Below the pieces are notes generated by a model that saw only the letters and a list, made by a program, of their open reading frames with translations, ran no database searches and was not told the DNA's origin. A program made the position numbers and the translations under genes. Shown here piece by piece: positions 1 to 11,458 of a DNA stretch of 64,000 bases; the first letter of the stretch is position 1, and every line of letters begins with the position of its first letter. The DNA comes from Medicago truncatula (taxonomy: Eukaryota > Streptophyta > Magnoliopsida > Fabales > Fabaceae), in NCBI RefSeq assembly GCF_003473485.1, contig NC_053046.1, forward strand, positions 32,565,332-32,629,331, read 5' to 3'.

Positions 1-1720
1 GGGAATTTGGTTAATTTGAATCATGTGTATGAATGTATTATTAGGATGTCTCTTAATTTTTTTTGTCTTTCTATACATTGACCAAAACGTGGCTTTCTGC
101 ACAATTGAATAATTGATTACGCGTAGAAGCAGTGTCCCAAACAGGTCTATTTACGTAAGTGTTGCAAAAGTATCCCAAGAGCAACTCTTTTTCATGGAGA
201 GAAATGCTACCAATATACATTTTTAACATACACTTTTTAATCGGTTAAAATTCACATGAGATCCACCAAATTTATATAGAATCCACATGATTTGGTAAGA
301 TCCATGTAAATTTTAACAAATCAAAAAGAGTGTGTTGGAAACAACTTCCCACAAATCTCGACGGGGTGCCACACTCAAAGTACAATTGTATTTTCACACT
401 CTTCGCACACTTCACTTTTATCATTCTCTCATTGACTTGACCATCGCAGTGCTAATCTGTTTTCATATTCCTTTGCCATGACCAGAGATTCTTCTCCCCT
501 GCACTTGAGAACTACATCGAAAATCTTCTTACACAAGCGCTTCCATCAATTACTCATCATTTAGGTCTACTCCAAATCAAAACCAAACAAGTGAAATTGA
601 ACCTCTCTCTCAAAGTTTTCTCTCCACAACATATATCTCCCTTCACTTCATTTGTACCAAACATACTTATGGAGTAAACAACAAATGAATAATTCAACGA
701 TTGATTAATAAGTCAATGATTAATATTAAATGCATTTTTACAGGTAGTAAAAAATTCAACATTTAATTTTTGTCATTTTACTAACTATTTACTTCTCTCT
801 TCATCTCATATTAGATGTTCCATTTAAAGTTTACACAGTTATTAAGATAATGATAAAAATGTTGTTTTTATGATAAAATATGTATTATTTACTAAAAACA
901 TCTTTATTAATTATAGTTAGTAGAGTAATTATAGATAAGTAAAATACAATAAAAAACTATGTTAATTGAAAATAATAATAAACTTTATATTAGTTTATAA
1001 AAGAGATAAACAATTTAAGACACTAAAAATTAAAAAATATGACATTTAATTTTAGATAGATAGTATCCTACCCTATTGATTCTAACCGAGAAAGTCTTCT
1101 ACCAACACAACTACAAATCATAAACATTTAGACCCACTAACACCAAATCCAAAAATTAAAAGAGAATAAAATTAAATGATATTGATTTATGTGATCTAAT
1201 TATTTTTGTTTTAAATATTTTTTATGTGAGTGTGCTCAAATATTTATCATTTGTGTTTATGTTCATAAAAGAATTTGTCATCCTAAACTGTCATTCTCAT
1301 TTTCACCCTTAAAAAAAATAAAAAAAATTCTCATTTTCTATTCAATAATCAAGTTGCCTCAAAGTCCAGTCAAAAGCTAACGACAACATTGGAATTTTCA
1401 AGTTCCTAGTTACACAAATCGAAACACACAGAATCCACACAAACAATCAAAGTTACCTGCAACGACTACCTGCTTCAAAGTTCAATCCAACACAAACTGC
1501 TTTCCACGTTCACTCTTTCCTTTATCTTCTTCTCACTTCACCACCATCCACGTAATTTCCCATTATAATCCCATTTATACCATTAACTTCTTACCCAAAA
1601 CCGCGTCCCATAAAGGGCACATTCGTCATTCCACCTCCCTCATCCCTCACCATTTCTAGAATTCTAAGCTCTTCTCCTCATAAGTGATTATCAAAAACTA
1701 AAAACAAACATTCACTAAAA
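1..1720. other. Upstream region of EXO70B1-like gene with small inverted repeats
   Basis: No coding region is supported here. Positions about 200-345 form a short foldback: an arm around ACACTTTTTAATCGGTTAAA pairs with its inverted copy around 310-336, as in a MITE. Positions about 795-1068 have loosely inverted ends (CTTCATCTCATATTAGATG near 800; TTAGATAGATAGTA at the right) and may be a second decayed MITE. The last 150 bases before the ATG are pyrimidine-rich, as in a plant 5' UTR, with a TATA-like ATTTATACC near 1574. Promoter elements are not otherwise clear. Confidence 0.4.
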
Positions 1721-3655
1721 ATGTCTGAAAACGGAGAAGAGAAATTACTCGCTGTGGCACGTCACATAGCAAAAACGCTAGGCCACAATAATAACAACAT
1801 GGCTGATGATATTCTTCAAATCTTCTCTAATTTCGATGGAAGATTCTCGAAGGAGAATCTTTCTGAGAAAGTCGCTGCGGTCGAGGTTACTGACAGAGAT
1901 CCAAGAGCTTTTGCGGCTTTGGATCACTGTCTTAAAAACCTCGACCGCCGAATCTCTCACTACGTTTCATCTGATCATCCAATTTGGGCAGACTCTGCTG
2001 ACGCTGCTGCTTTTCTCGACGCCGTTGACGACTTAGTAGCTTCCGTTGCAGAGTGGAACCACCTCACCGGTGATAAATCCATCGCCACGTGTCTTGCACG
2101 CGCTGAAGATATGCTTCAACATGCTATGTTTCGTCTTGAAGATGAGTTTCGTTCTCTCATGGAACGCGGTGGTGAGTCGTTTGACCTAACACCGCCGTAC
2201 CGGAATAGCGATTCGGTGAATTTACCGTTTGATTCTGAAGAAGAGGATGAGGAAATTGACGGTGGTGGTGAAGAGGATCTGATTCCGGTTGCCATGCCGG
2301 TAACAGATTACGAAATTGTGATTGATGCGTTACCGTCGGCGACAATTAACGATCTTCATGAGATCGCGAAACGAATGGTTGCCGGTGGATTTGGAAAAGA
2401 GTGTTCGCATGTGTATAGCAGTTGCCGGAGAGAATTCTTGGAGGAAAGTTTATCGAGATTAGGGTTACAGAAGCTGAGTATTGAAGATGTTCACAAAATG
2501 CAGTGGCAAGATATTGAAGATGAAATTGAAAGATGGATTAAAGGTTTCAATGTTGCTTTGAAGATACTTTTTCCGAGTGAGCGACGATTATGCGATCGCG
2601 TGTTTTTTGGATTCTCTTCAGCTGCAGATTTTTCTTTCATGGAGGTTTGTAGAGGTTCTACAGTTCAGTTGTTGAATTTCGCCGATGCGGTCGCAATTGG
2701 AAGCCGTTCGCCGGAGCGGTTGTTTAAAATTCTGGATGTGTTTGAAACATTGCGTGACCTAATTTCGGAGTTTGAGTTGTTGTTCTGTGATCAGTATAGT
2801 GTGTCTTTGAGGAATGAGGCAATTACTATATGGAAGAGATTGGGGGAAGCAATTAGGGGCATTTTTATGGAGTTGGAGAATTTGATTCGAAGGGATCCGG
2901 CTAAGGCAGGTGTTCCGGGTGGTGGTCTTCATCCGATTACGCGTTACGTGATGAATTACCTTCGCGCAGCGTGTAGGTCGAGGCAGACTTTGGAGCAAGT
3001 GTTTGAAGACTATGGACATCCATTGAAGGATTATCCTAAGATGGATGATAGGATGCATTCATCTTCGTCTTTGTCGGTGCAAATGGATTGGATTATGGAG
3101 TTATTAGAGAGCAATTTAGAAGCTAAATCCAAAATTTACAAGGACCCTGCTTTGTGCTATGTTTTCTTGATGAACAATTGCAGGTACATTGTTCAAAAAG
3201 CTGAAGATAGTGAATTAGGGACACTTTTGGGAGATGATTGGATCAAAAAACACACTGCGAAAATTCGGCAGTACCAAATGCAGTATCAAAGAAGCTCATG
3301 GAATAAGGTGTTTGGGTTTCTTAAGGTGGAGAATAATGGATCAATGCAACAGAATGGGGTAGCTAAGTCAATGAAAGAGAAGCTGAAATCGTTCAACATG
3401 ATGTTTGATGATTTATGCAGGGTTCAATCTACATGGTTTATCTTCGATGAACAACTTAAAGAAGAAATACGAATTTCCATTGAGAAACTCTTGTTGCCAG
3501 CTTATGCAAATTTCATTGCTAGGTTTCAGAATGTTGCTGAAGTTGGCAAACATGCTGATAAATATGTTAAGTATGGAACAGAGGACATTGAAGCAAAACT
3601 CAATGATTTGTTTCAGGGAAGCAGTGGATCAACCGGTAGCCGAAAGCAAAGCTAA
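1721..3655 (+). CDS. EXO70B1: EXO70B1-type exocyst subunit, intronless, 644 aa
   Basis: Exocyst subunit that helps tether secretory and autophagy-related vesicles to target membranes; EXO70B1 proteins in other plants are linked to immunity and autophagy. The protein opens with MSENGEEKLLAVARHIAKTL and an ILQIFSNFDGRFS stretch, both typical of the EXO70B1 N-terminus. An acidic linker (about 171-186, EEEDEEID) precedes the EXO70 C-terminal domain (about 200-635). That domain carries conserved blocks such as LFPSERRLCDRVFFGFSSAA, GSRSPERLFK, GGGLHPITRYVMNYLR and a C-terminal DKYVKYGTEDIEAKL. Length matches the family (about 620-650 aa) and there is no intron, as usual for this clade. There is no membrane segment, unlike the neighbouring EXO70J genes. 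The ATG at 1721 is the first in frame and fits the family start. The gene looks intact and is probably functional. Confidence 0.93.
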   Translation: MSENGEEKLLAVARHIAKTLGHNNNNMADDILQIFSNFDGRFSKENLSEKVAAVEVTDRDPRAFAALDHCLKNLDRRISHYVSSDHPIWADSADAAAFLDAVDDLVASVAEWNHLTGDKSIATCLARAEDMLQHAMFRLEDEFRSLMERGGESFDLTPPYRNSDSVNLPFDSEEEDEEIDGGGEEDLIPVAMPVTDYEIVIDALPSATINDLHEIAKRMVAGGFGKECSHVYSSCRREFLEESLSRLGLQKLSIEDVHKMQWQDIEDEIERWIKGFNVALKILFPSERRLCDRVFFGFSSAADFSFMEVCRGSTVQLLNFADAVAIGSRSPERLFKILDVFETLRDLISEFELLFCDQYSVSLRNEAITIWKRLGEAIRGIFMELENLIRRDPAKAGVPGGGLHPITRYVMNYLRAACRSRQTLEQVFEDYGHPLKDYPKMDDRMHSSSSLSVQMDWIMELLESNLEAKSKIYKDPALCYVFLMNNCRYIVQKAEDSELGTLLGDDWIKKHTAKIRQYQMQYQRSSWNKVFGFLKVENNGSMQQNGVAKSMKEKLKSFNMMFDDLCRVQSTWFIFDEQLKEEIRISIEKLLLPAYANFIARFQNVAEVGKHADKYVKYGTEDIEAKLNDLFQGSSGSTGSRKQS

Positions 3656-4729
3656 ATCTGTATGTTTTTTGTGTGTATGTATTTGTTGTGTAGTTGTAAT
3701 ACAAAATTTTGAGTGTAGTTAGTTTAGTTGTAAAAGATGTATCATGCCTTGTATACTATAAATACTAGTATTGTATGTTTTTCTGCTTATTATCATTATG
3801 AGGATTGAAAAAGTTCAGCAATTGCTGGCACTTGAGAACCACCTGAGTTGTATTTGTATAACGTTTAAAATAGTGTAAAAAGTTTTCTAAATCAATGAAG
3901 ATGATTTAGCATGTATTAGTAGTATTACCATATACGTGTCTTTCAATTTTTTTGGGTAGATTTTAATGTTCTGAATTTGCCTGGTTCAGCTCCAAATCTG
4001 GCTCTAAGTTAATTTTATAAATACTGTATCACTATTTATAGTAGTATGGGATGGTATTCAACCTCACTCTTCCTTCAACACCTTGGCAAAAGTAGACAAC
4101 CATAATGGTAGAAGTAGAAAATGTGATATGATCGGATTCTGGTGATTAATACTTATAATTTGATGGTTAGTGCCGGGTTTGATAATGATTTCTTCGACGT
4201 GTATATCAATGTCGGAGGGAATGTCTGGTGGGAAAGCCTCTCAAGAGGTGTTGAATATTTAACAGGATTGGTATATACAAATCCTAACATATTCACATAA
4301 GAGTCGAATCAAGAATATTGGCATCTTTAGATCTGTGAGAACTGATAGAGAAAGCATTAAGATTGATAGAGAATAAGAGAAAGCATTTTCAGGGTTAGCC
4401 TAACATATAATGTGGCAACGATTATAAATGTCAGAGAGAGACCTCTAATTTGACATAATAAAATGACTCAACCCCATCACAGTCTATTCAAAAACAAAGT
4501 CTCAACACATTTCTCGATTAATTAGTGTTTAACAATAATTGACCACAATTTGGTGATCCTGCCAATGAGTTTTTAATTTATTAAAAATCGTAAAATATCC
4601 ATATAGGTCTAAGAATAATAATTGTGAGCATACTCGTTGCAAGAGTAGTTACATTTAGTCATAGCTACCTTCATAACACCATATTATAATATTGCTACAC
4701 CATATTATAGTATTGTGCTATTGTGGTAA
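3656..4729. other. Intergenic: EXO70B1 3' flank
   Basis: Holds the 3' UTR of the EXO70B1-like gene. Positions about 3860-4010 resemble 10515-10670 (shared TTTTTTGGGTAGATTTT and GCCTGGTTCAGC-like strings), which is the 3' flank of the broken EXO70J copy at 8533. A short EXO70-derived remnant lies at 4155-4252 and is listed separately. The right end is the 3' flank of the minus-strand EXO70J gene. No other gene is seen. Confidence 0.5.
4155..4252 (+). pseudogene. EXO70 remnant, about 30 codons
   Basis: Read on the plus strand this gives LMVSAGFDNDFFDVYINVGG followed by a VWWESLSRG-like string. It aligns with the EXO70J segment LMVSAGFEKHFSDMYISCRR ... LVESLSRLG. Nothing on either side continues the homology, so this is an isolated relic of a further EXO70J copy. 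Confidence 0.6.
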
Positions 4730-6823
4730 CTAATTGGATTTACCACTCCCCTGAAACAAATCGTCGAGTCCTGTTGCGATATCTTCCATATCATACTTAA
4801 TATATTTATCAGCATTCTTACCAAGTTGAAGAACTCTCTGAAACCTCTGAATGAATTTTGCATAAGATGGCAACAAGAGTTTCACAATGGAAATTATTAT
4901 TTCTCTCTTAAGGTGTTTATCACAGATAAACCAAGAAGGTTGAACCCTGCATATTTCCCCAAAGAGTATGTTGAATGATTTTAACTTCTTTTTCATTGAA
5001 TTTGCTACCTCATTAGGGTGCATTGAATCATTGTTGTCCAACTTCAAACAATCCAACACTTTACTCCATGAGTTTTTTTCATAGTTCTTATGATGCTGCC
5101 GAACTTTTGTTACGTATTTTTGGATCACAACATCACCTAAAATGGTTCCCAATTCACTATCTTTGGTTTTTTGAACCATGTACCTGCAGTTATTCATCAA
5201 GAAAACATAACTCAAAGAAGGCTCCTTGTAGATTTTAGAGTTGGCTTCCAAATTTCTATCTAATAGCTCCATAATGAAACTCATCTGCATCGAGAGAGGG
5301 GAAGAGGATTGCACTTTATCATCAATTTTGGGATATTCCTTCAATGATTGTCCATAGTCTTCTTCAAACACTTGCTCCAATGTCTTCCGTGACCGACTTG
5401 TAGCACTGAGATAGTTCATCACATAATGGGTGATTGGGTGAATTCCACCACCGGGAACCGCTTCCAAATTCATCGGATCATGGCATATCAGATTCTCCAA
5501 CTCCATGAAAATGCCTATGATTGCTTCACCCAATCTCTTCCAAATTGTGGTTGCTTCGTTTTGCATCGACCCATTGTATTGATCACGGAACAGGGACTCA
5601 AATTCTGGAATTAGGTCGCGCATTGTTTCAAACATGTCAAGAACTCTAAACAACCTTTCGGGTGATCGGCTTCCGATGGCGATAGCTTCGGCAAAATTCA
5701 GCAGTTGGAGCATGGATTCCCTGCAAATATCTGTGAAGGATAAATCAGCAGTGGTGGACAATCCAAAGAAAACTTGATCGCAAAGTCGCCGTTCAGAGCG
5801 GAACAATATTCTCAAAGCCACTTTGGAAACTTTAATCCATCTTTTAATCTCGTCTTCCAACTCTTTCCATGTCAACATCTGAAGGGCTTCAATGCTAAGT
5901 TTCTGGAACCAAAACCTTGAGAGGCTTTCTACCAAACATTCCCTTCGAATATTGCTATACACGTCAGAAAATTCCCTTTCAAACCCGGAGCTAACCATCA
6001 ACTTGGCTGTTTTGTGAAGGTTGTCGATTGTTTCAGTTGGCAAGGCCTCGATCATGAAATCGGGCTCAGATACTTTAAATCCAGAATCATAACTAATATA
6101 TTCTTCCAACTTCTCCAAAAGCATTTCAAAGAGATATGAATTTTCTTGCTGAAGCACCTTCACATAATTACTGAGTTGTTCCACCATTCCACTACCAATA
6201 TCAATACTTGGTAGCTGTGGTGAATGTGAATGGACTTCAATAACTATGGAATTTGCATCTTGGATTCCAGCGGACTCATTATCTCGTCCTACATCCATGG
6301 AATGAACGGAAGAACGAAGAATAATAAGCAAGTAGCTGAAACCAGCTCCAAGAATGAATAATAACAGTTTAATCTTCATGAGTTGTACAATTAGACATCC
6401 AAGAAAAAAGTAAAGAAGATCAACTTCAAATCCGCACTGAGTTTGCCGCGACAAACTAAGTGACATGATAGCAAAGGAAGCACATGAAATGAGGCTATAT
6501 CCATCAGGTTTCCCATTCATCAATTTATCGAAGAAAAATGAATATAGCGAGGTCATTGTCAATACCAAATATGCTGTGTGTGCTTTGAATCGAAGACTTC
6601 TTGAGTGTCGCCATATATTTACAAATAAAACGACCAAGCTAATGATGAAGCTGAAAACGCCGTAAAGGAAAATCTTCAAGAAATTCCATTCTCCAAAGAG
6701 ATAGTTGAAGGAAGAGCTGAGAGCATAACAAACCAGTCCAACAACAACTGAAGCAAAGCCTACAAATCTCCACACTTTTGGCTGCATCAACCATCTCCAT
6801 ATTTGGATTAGAATATTCGTCAT
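4730..6823 (-). CDS. EXO70J: EXO70J: membrane-anchored EXO70, 697 aa, intact
   Basis: A legume-type EXO70 with an N-terminal membrane module. Predicted membrane segments are at about 18-37, 48-68, 83-99, 109-125, 134-150 and 153-170. They are followed by a variable linker (175-210), a coiled-coil-like stretch (210-245) and a full EXO70 C-terminal domain from about 255 to the end. Key blocks include FRSERRLCDQVFFGLS, GSRSPERLFRVLDMFETM, GGGIHPITHYVMNYL and a C-terminal DKYIKYDMEDIATGL. It is the only full-length, uninterrupted EXO70J with its own C-terminus in the window. Soybean Exo70J proteins with this type of membrane module are Golgi-localised, so a role in Golgi vesicle traffic is likely. 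The ATG at 6823 matches the start of the other copies. A 22-codon upstream ORF ends across this ATG. Confidence 0.9.
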   Translation of the reverse strand: MTNILIQIWRWLMQPKVWRFVGFASVVVGLVCYALSSSFNYLFGEWNFLKIFLYGVFSFIISLVVLFVNIWRHSRSLRFKAHTAYLVLTMTSLYSFFFDKLMNGKPDGYSLISCASFAIMSLSLSRQTQCGFEVDLLYFFLGCLIVQLMKIKLLLFILGAGFSYLLIILRSSVHSMDVGRDNESAGIQDANSIVIEVHSHSPQLPSIDIGSGMVEQLSNYVKVLQQENSYLFEMLLEKLEEYISYDSGFKVSEPDFMIEALPTETIDNLHKTAKLMVSSGFEREFSDVYSNIRRECLVESLSRFWFQKLSIEALQMLTWKELEDEIKRWIKVSKVALRILFRSERRLCDQVFFGLSTTADLSFTDICRESMLQLLNFAEAIAIGSRSPERLFRVLDMFETMRDLIPEFESLFRDQYNGSMQNEATTIWKRLGEAIIGIFMELENLICHDPMNLEAVPGGGIHPITHYVMNYLSATSRSRKTLEQVFEEDYGQSLKEYPKIDDKVQSSSPLSMQMSFIMELLDRNLEANSKIYKEPSLSYVFLMNNCRYMVQKTKDSELGTILGDVVIQKYVTKVRQHHKNYEKNSWSKVLDCLKLDNNDSMHPNEVANSMKKKLKSFNILFGEICRVQPSWFICDKHLKREIIISIVKLLLPSYAKFIQRFQRVLQLGKNADKYIKYDMEDIATGLDDLFQGSGKSN

Positions 6824-6888
6824 GTTGTCTCAATGTGTAAAAAACTATAAATTAATTTCACAGACGGGTGAGAAATAAGAGCAACCAT
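6820..6888 (-). promoter_or_regulatory. uORF (22 codons) whose stop overlaps the EXO70J start (ATGA)
   Basis: An ATG at 6888 opens a 22-codon ORF beginning MVALISHPSVKLI. Its TGA stop (6822-6820) overlaps the EXO70J ATG (6823-6821) in the arrangement ATGA. The start resembles the upstream ORFs of the plus-strand paralogues (MVGLTITLF, MVGFSITPSLKLI, MVGLSPTPSLKLI). A translational control role, for example reinitiation, is inferred only. Confidence 0.5.
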
Positions 6889-8474
6889 TTTTGACCTTGG
6901 GTATGAGAAGTTATTGCTGCAGGAATTTCGTGGCAATGGACTAAACGTGTTTATCATATCATCAGCTCTAATAATTTAGATATATTTTCGTGAGAAAAAT
7001 TGTCCATCAATTCTCTCCACACCCTCACTCTATTACAAATAGTCAAACAAAATAGATATTCAATTAATATTATTTTGATAAAAATATAAAATAATTAATT
7101 ATGGTAGGACCCACATAATGATAGGACCCACAATTTATTTTATGTGTCTAGCACTCTCCAAATTTGCACTCTCGCTTGTAACAAATAAGTACAATATGTC
7201 TCTTGTATTTGTAAGGACAATGCATAATATATGCAATATCCGGGGTTCAAACCTCGACCACCACCAGGGACGGATCTGGACTTAAAAATTCCAGTGAGGC
7301 ACATTTTTTTGTTACATAATTAAAAATAGTTGTAGCAAACGAAATTACGAAGAAAATGCTCTATTTTCCATTTGTTGAAAATACTCTATATTCAATGTTT
7401 TAAAATCGAGACCACAGGTTGAACCAATGAGACCTTCGACTCAAGGTTCGGCTGAACCACAATTGAACCGGTATAACTGGATAATTAATAAATAATCAAA
7501 ATTATAAATATAATATATATATATTTTTTATCAAGTAGTCTAGTGGGTAGAATTCACCTTTTTCAAGGTGGATAAGTGGGTGTTCGGGGTTCGAACCTTG
7601 GCCCCTGCATATAGTAATACATGTCCCTGCCAACTGAGCTATGCTCACGGGAACAATATAATATTTAATTAGTGCAAGAAAAAATTGATTTTTTTTAGGG
7701 GAATAAAAATAGTTATTTAAATTGAATTTTTTCAGGGGGAATATAATATTTAGTGGGAATTTTTGTAGAGGACAATATAATAATGCATGTCCCTGCCAAC
7801 TGAGCTATGCTTCCGATCTTGTAATCTAAATAAAGAGTTTTCACGTAGATCATGTTTCCTTTGATTCTTTTTTCATGTTGATTTCTTCGTCTCAATTCTA
7901 CATTGTTTGACTTTCCATTTTAATTTGTTGACGTATTTGTTTCGTTTAGATCAACACATCAACATTGATTAGTTACTGATTCAACAGATGACTATATCAT
8001 CCAGGTTGCAATTAATCTTAAAGAAGAAGTTATTCTATCACTCTGATTTCATTATATTATTTGTAGGCATTTTATCGTTTTATGCTATTAACTTGGTAAG
8101 TAAGTTTGCACCAAATTCAATATTTACTATTTACACTTTTATCGATGTTGAATTTGTATCTCATATACTCTACCCAATTTGAACAATCAATATTGTTTTA
8201 TTTCAATAAAAAAAGTCAAACTTCTATAAATGAAGAGGAACGTAGTAGGACCATCATTAACATAACTGTTGAGTGTTGACTGCAGATGAGATTTTTCCTT
8301 GGCTTGGAACTTGCCTCGTAACTTATTGGAAAAATCATCAAACAATCAGCAAAGTCAAAAATGTAAAGATCATTGGAACTTTCTTGGATATGATAACCAG
8401 CTTTGGTCCTTTCCTCGAAATTTCGGCTAAAATAGAGATAGCAAGCAGCAAGGAAGTCACACCCGAATTCAAAA
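6889..8474. other. Intergenic with SINE-like repeats and EXO70J promoter-like sequence
   Basis: Contains degenerate repeats around 7240-7480. A tRNA-like SINE (about 7531-7652) is listed separately, and a partial second copy of its tail lies at about 7785-7813. Positions about 7830-8210 resemble 14700-15040 and 41825-41960. Positions 8216-8532 resemble 15050-15585 and form the conserved upstream region of the EXO70J copies (shared TTTCCTCGAAATTTC motif). The 64-codon ORF at 7988 has no recognisable features. Confidence 0.5.
7531..7652 (+). mobile_element. tRNA-derived SINE-like element
   Basis: An A-box-like TAGTGGGTAGAATTC and a B-box-like GGGGTTCGAACC are followed by a tail region CTGCATATAGTAATACATGT and CAACTGAGCTATGCTCACGG. 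The same arrangement recurs at 19703-19802 (minus strand), in NCR gene 2's intron (about 33035-33115) and at about 35793-35872. It is therefore a dispersed family rather than a tRNA gene. No tRNA cloverleaf can be drawn. Confidence 0.6.
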
Positions 8475-8717
8475 ATGGTTGGTCTCACTATCACTCTGTT
8501 TAGGAAATCAATTCTTACACACTTGAGACAATATGACACGTATTCTAATCCAAATATGGAGATGGTTGATGCACCCGAAAGTGTGCAGGTTTGTAGGCTT
8601 TGCTTCAGCTGTTCTTGGACTTCTTTGTTATGCTTTAAGCTCTTCCTTCAATTATCTCTTTGGAGATTGGAATTTGTTGAAGATTTTCCTTTACGGCGTT
8701 TTCAGCTTCATCATTAG
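8475..8717 (+). promoter_or_regulatory. Upstream ATG/ORF overlapping EXO70J pseudogene start
   Basis: An ATG 58 nt before the main ATG opens a frame starting MVGLTITLF that overlaps the EXO70J frame. The same 58-nt spacing occurs before the copies at 11817, 44447 and 59289. The conservation within the overlap is imposed by the main frame; only the first part of the uORF is independent. Confidence 0.4.
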
Positions 8718-10100
8718 CTTGGTCGTTTTATTTGCAAATATATGGCGACACTCAAGAAGTCTTCGCTTCAAAGCACACTCGGCATATTGGTATTAACAAT
8801 CACTTCGCTGTATTCCTTTTTCTTTGATAAAGTGATGAATGGAAAACCAGATGCATACAGTCTAATTTCATGTGCCGCCTTTGCTATCATGTCACTAAGT
8901 TTGTTAAGGCAAACTCAGTGCGGATTCGTAGTGGATCTTCTTTACATTTTTCTCGGATGTTTAATTGTGCAACTCATGAAGGTTAAATTGCAGTTATTCA
9001 TTCTTGGAGCTGGTTTTAGCTACTTTGTTATTATTCTTCGTTCTTCTTTCTCTTTTGTAGATGTTGTAATAGATAACGAACAACCTACCAGTTTCCAAGA
9101 TGAAAATTTGGTATTATTGAAGTCCTTTCACATTCACCACAACCAGTCAGTACTGATATTGCTAGTAGTATGGTGGAGCAACTCAATAATTGTGTGAAAA
9201 TGTTTCAGGAAAGTTCAAATGTCATTGACATAGTTTTAATGCAGCTGAAGGAATATCTTAGTGATGATTCTGAATTAACCATGTCTGACCTAAATTTATT
9301 GATCAACGCCTTGCCACTTGAAACCATCGACAACCTTAACAATGCAGTGAACTTGATGGTCAATGTCGGGTCTATGAAACACTTATCCAGCGTGTTTAGC
9401 AGCTGCCGGACTGAGCGTTTGGCTCAAAGACTACAAAGATCAGGATTCCAGAAACTCAGCTTAGAAGGCATTCAAAAAAAGACTCTTTTTATTGGTTTTT
9501 TGAAAAAGATAGCAACTATTGAGTGAAATTTAAACGATGTATAAACCTAATAACTATTGAAGACTAGAAGAAGAAATCAGTTAGGATTCATGGAGATAAC
9601 AATATATGTCACTGTGAAGAAATGAAAGAAATAAACGATGAAGTTATGAGGTATTCTAAATCACTAATAGTTCAACAGAAAATTAATACTGAGGAGAGAA
9701 GATAACAACTACTCTGAGATAGTAGAGTTCAAATTTTCATGATCATTGTTAGATATTGTTGTCCATCTTTCTTTATAGTGTTTTATCATTACATTTTTCA
9801 TTTCGAATAAATATAATATTAACCAAGTTATGGTTACAACTTAAACCTTGTTATATTCTTTTGCTATAGTCATCTTCATAAGTTCACAAATATGTTGCTT
9901 TCATCTTCTTAAATTTTCAAATATCAATTGTTCAGTGGCTATAACCATTGTTACAAATCCAATGAAGCAATATCCACAATTGAGGGAAGTGTGCATTCCT
10001 CTTCCCCTCTCTAAGTGAAGATGGGTTTGATTATCGATCTACAAGAGAGCAATTTGGAAACCAAATCCAAAATCAGCCCTACTTTTTACTATACTATGAA
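8533..10100 (+). pseudogene. EXO70J pseudogene: two frameshifts, central deletion
   Basis: The ATG at 8533 starts the membrane module and reads MTRILIQIWRWLMHPKVCRF. A frameshift near 8788 moves the reading to the frame ending at 9197. A second frameshift near 9115 moves it to a third frame, which runs to 9526. The membrane module, linker and start of the EXO70 domain are recognisable up to about 9480 (LPLETIDNLNNAVNLMV, SGFQKLSLEGIQKK). The domain then breaks off. A short piece matching the VHSSSPLS ... LLESNLEAKSKI region survives at about 9985-10085. About 350 codons of the C-terminal domain are missing, so it cannot encode a normal EXO70. Confidence 0.88.
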
Positions 10101-11458
10101 GCACCGCTACACCATTTTCTGTATCGTATGTCGGATACGTATCAATACACCGACACATTCCGATACAGTGATGATACATATTGAGTATTAGAAGTTCTTT
10201 CAAAAATAAAATAAAAAATTTCTAATACATACTGGATACGTTGTGGACATGCCAACAATATGACACTCGTTTTTGTTTGTTCCATCTCGTGTAGTTGAGA
10301 TTTGCGAGAATAGAGTTATGTTCAGAAGAAGGAAGGAGCACAGTGTAAGGGTTTGGATTTTAGGGAGAGGACAATTGACAAATTTAGAAAATGAAGCACT
10401 CTATATTGAACTGCAATAGTAATTGTAGCTTGCTTTCCTCACATTTTCTTGCTCACGAGGCCTATCTCCTCTGACTTATTTACTTTTCCATGCAATTCAC
10501 TTTTTCCTAACACTACTACAGTGCTTAGAATAGTGTAAAGAGTTCTCTAAATCAACAAATTAAATACTCCTTTAATGAAATATTTGAGTCTGTATTAGTA
10601 GTAGTATCATATTTTTGTTTCTACTTTTTTGGGTAGATTTTCATGTGAATTTGCTTGGTTCAGCACCAGTATGCCTTTAATCAATATTTGAGAATTCAAA
10701 GTTTATGTTAAGCAACTAGTTAAAGATAAACATGAGTTCATCTTTGCTATGCTTTCATGAAAATTATATTCGCCGGATATAGCAATGTTGAGTTCAAAAT
10801 TCTCATAGCTTGAGCTTGACTTGTCAAATGTAATGTTTGAACTGGTCTCGTTTAATTAAATCGAGTATAATCTTAAGTTTCTATTTGTGTATTTAACTAA
10901 GCAAAGGAAATTGACCAAATATTTAACCATTTGAATATGTTTATTATTAGGAGGTAGGATATATTGTTTTTTGAGCTCGTCACTACATTTTGTACGTTTG
11001 ACCTTAGTATAAACACTACCTTAATTATTATTTTTTGAATTTTAAAACAAAAATAATGAATTAGTAACTAGGGTTATCCAACCAAGTATCTTTAAAGCAT
11101 TGTTTAAGAAATTGGTAAACACTTGTGAAACTAATATGTTTGGTTCCTATAAACAAATATATTTGGTGAATATGAGATGCCTAATAATAAATATGTAAAT
11201 TAGAAATTGTATGGCAGCACCAAGGATCCTTCCCACGAAATATCCAAGGTCAACATGGTTGCTTCCCACGATAGTTTAGATTAAGGATAAAATTTGAAGA
11301 AGAAAACCTTAATATATAAGTATAGACTTTTTTTTTGCTCTCAGGTATGGATTAAAAAAATTAAAACAGTATTTCATTTAATTATTAACTATAAAAAATA
11401 ATATTTATTAAATTAAAAATAGATGAAAGTTTGTACGTTAACATAATTATGAAATGAG
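10101..11458. other. Intergenic, repeat-derived
   Basis: Positions about 10105-10275 contain repeated GGATACGT / CCGATAC strings, as in a decayed dispersed repeat. Positions 10515-10670 resemble the 3' flank of the EXO70B1-like gene. From about 11280 the sequence becomes the conserved EXO70J upstream region (TTAAGGATAAAATT) shared with 43260 and 58690. No gene is seen. Confidence 0.4.

Noticed and set aside
7531..7652. tRNA gene
   Set aside because: A- and B-box-like motifs exist but no cloverleaf or acceptor stem can be formed, and several dispersed copies share a non-tRNA tail.
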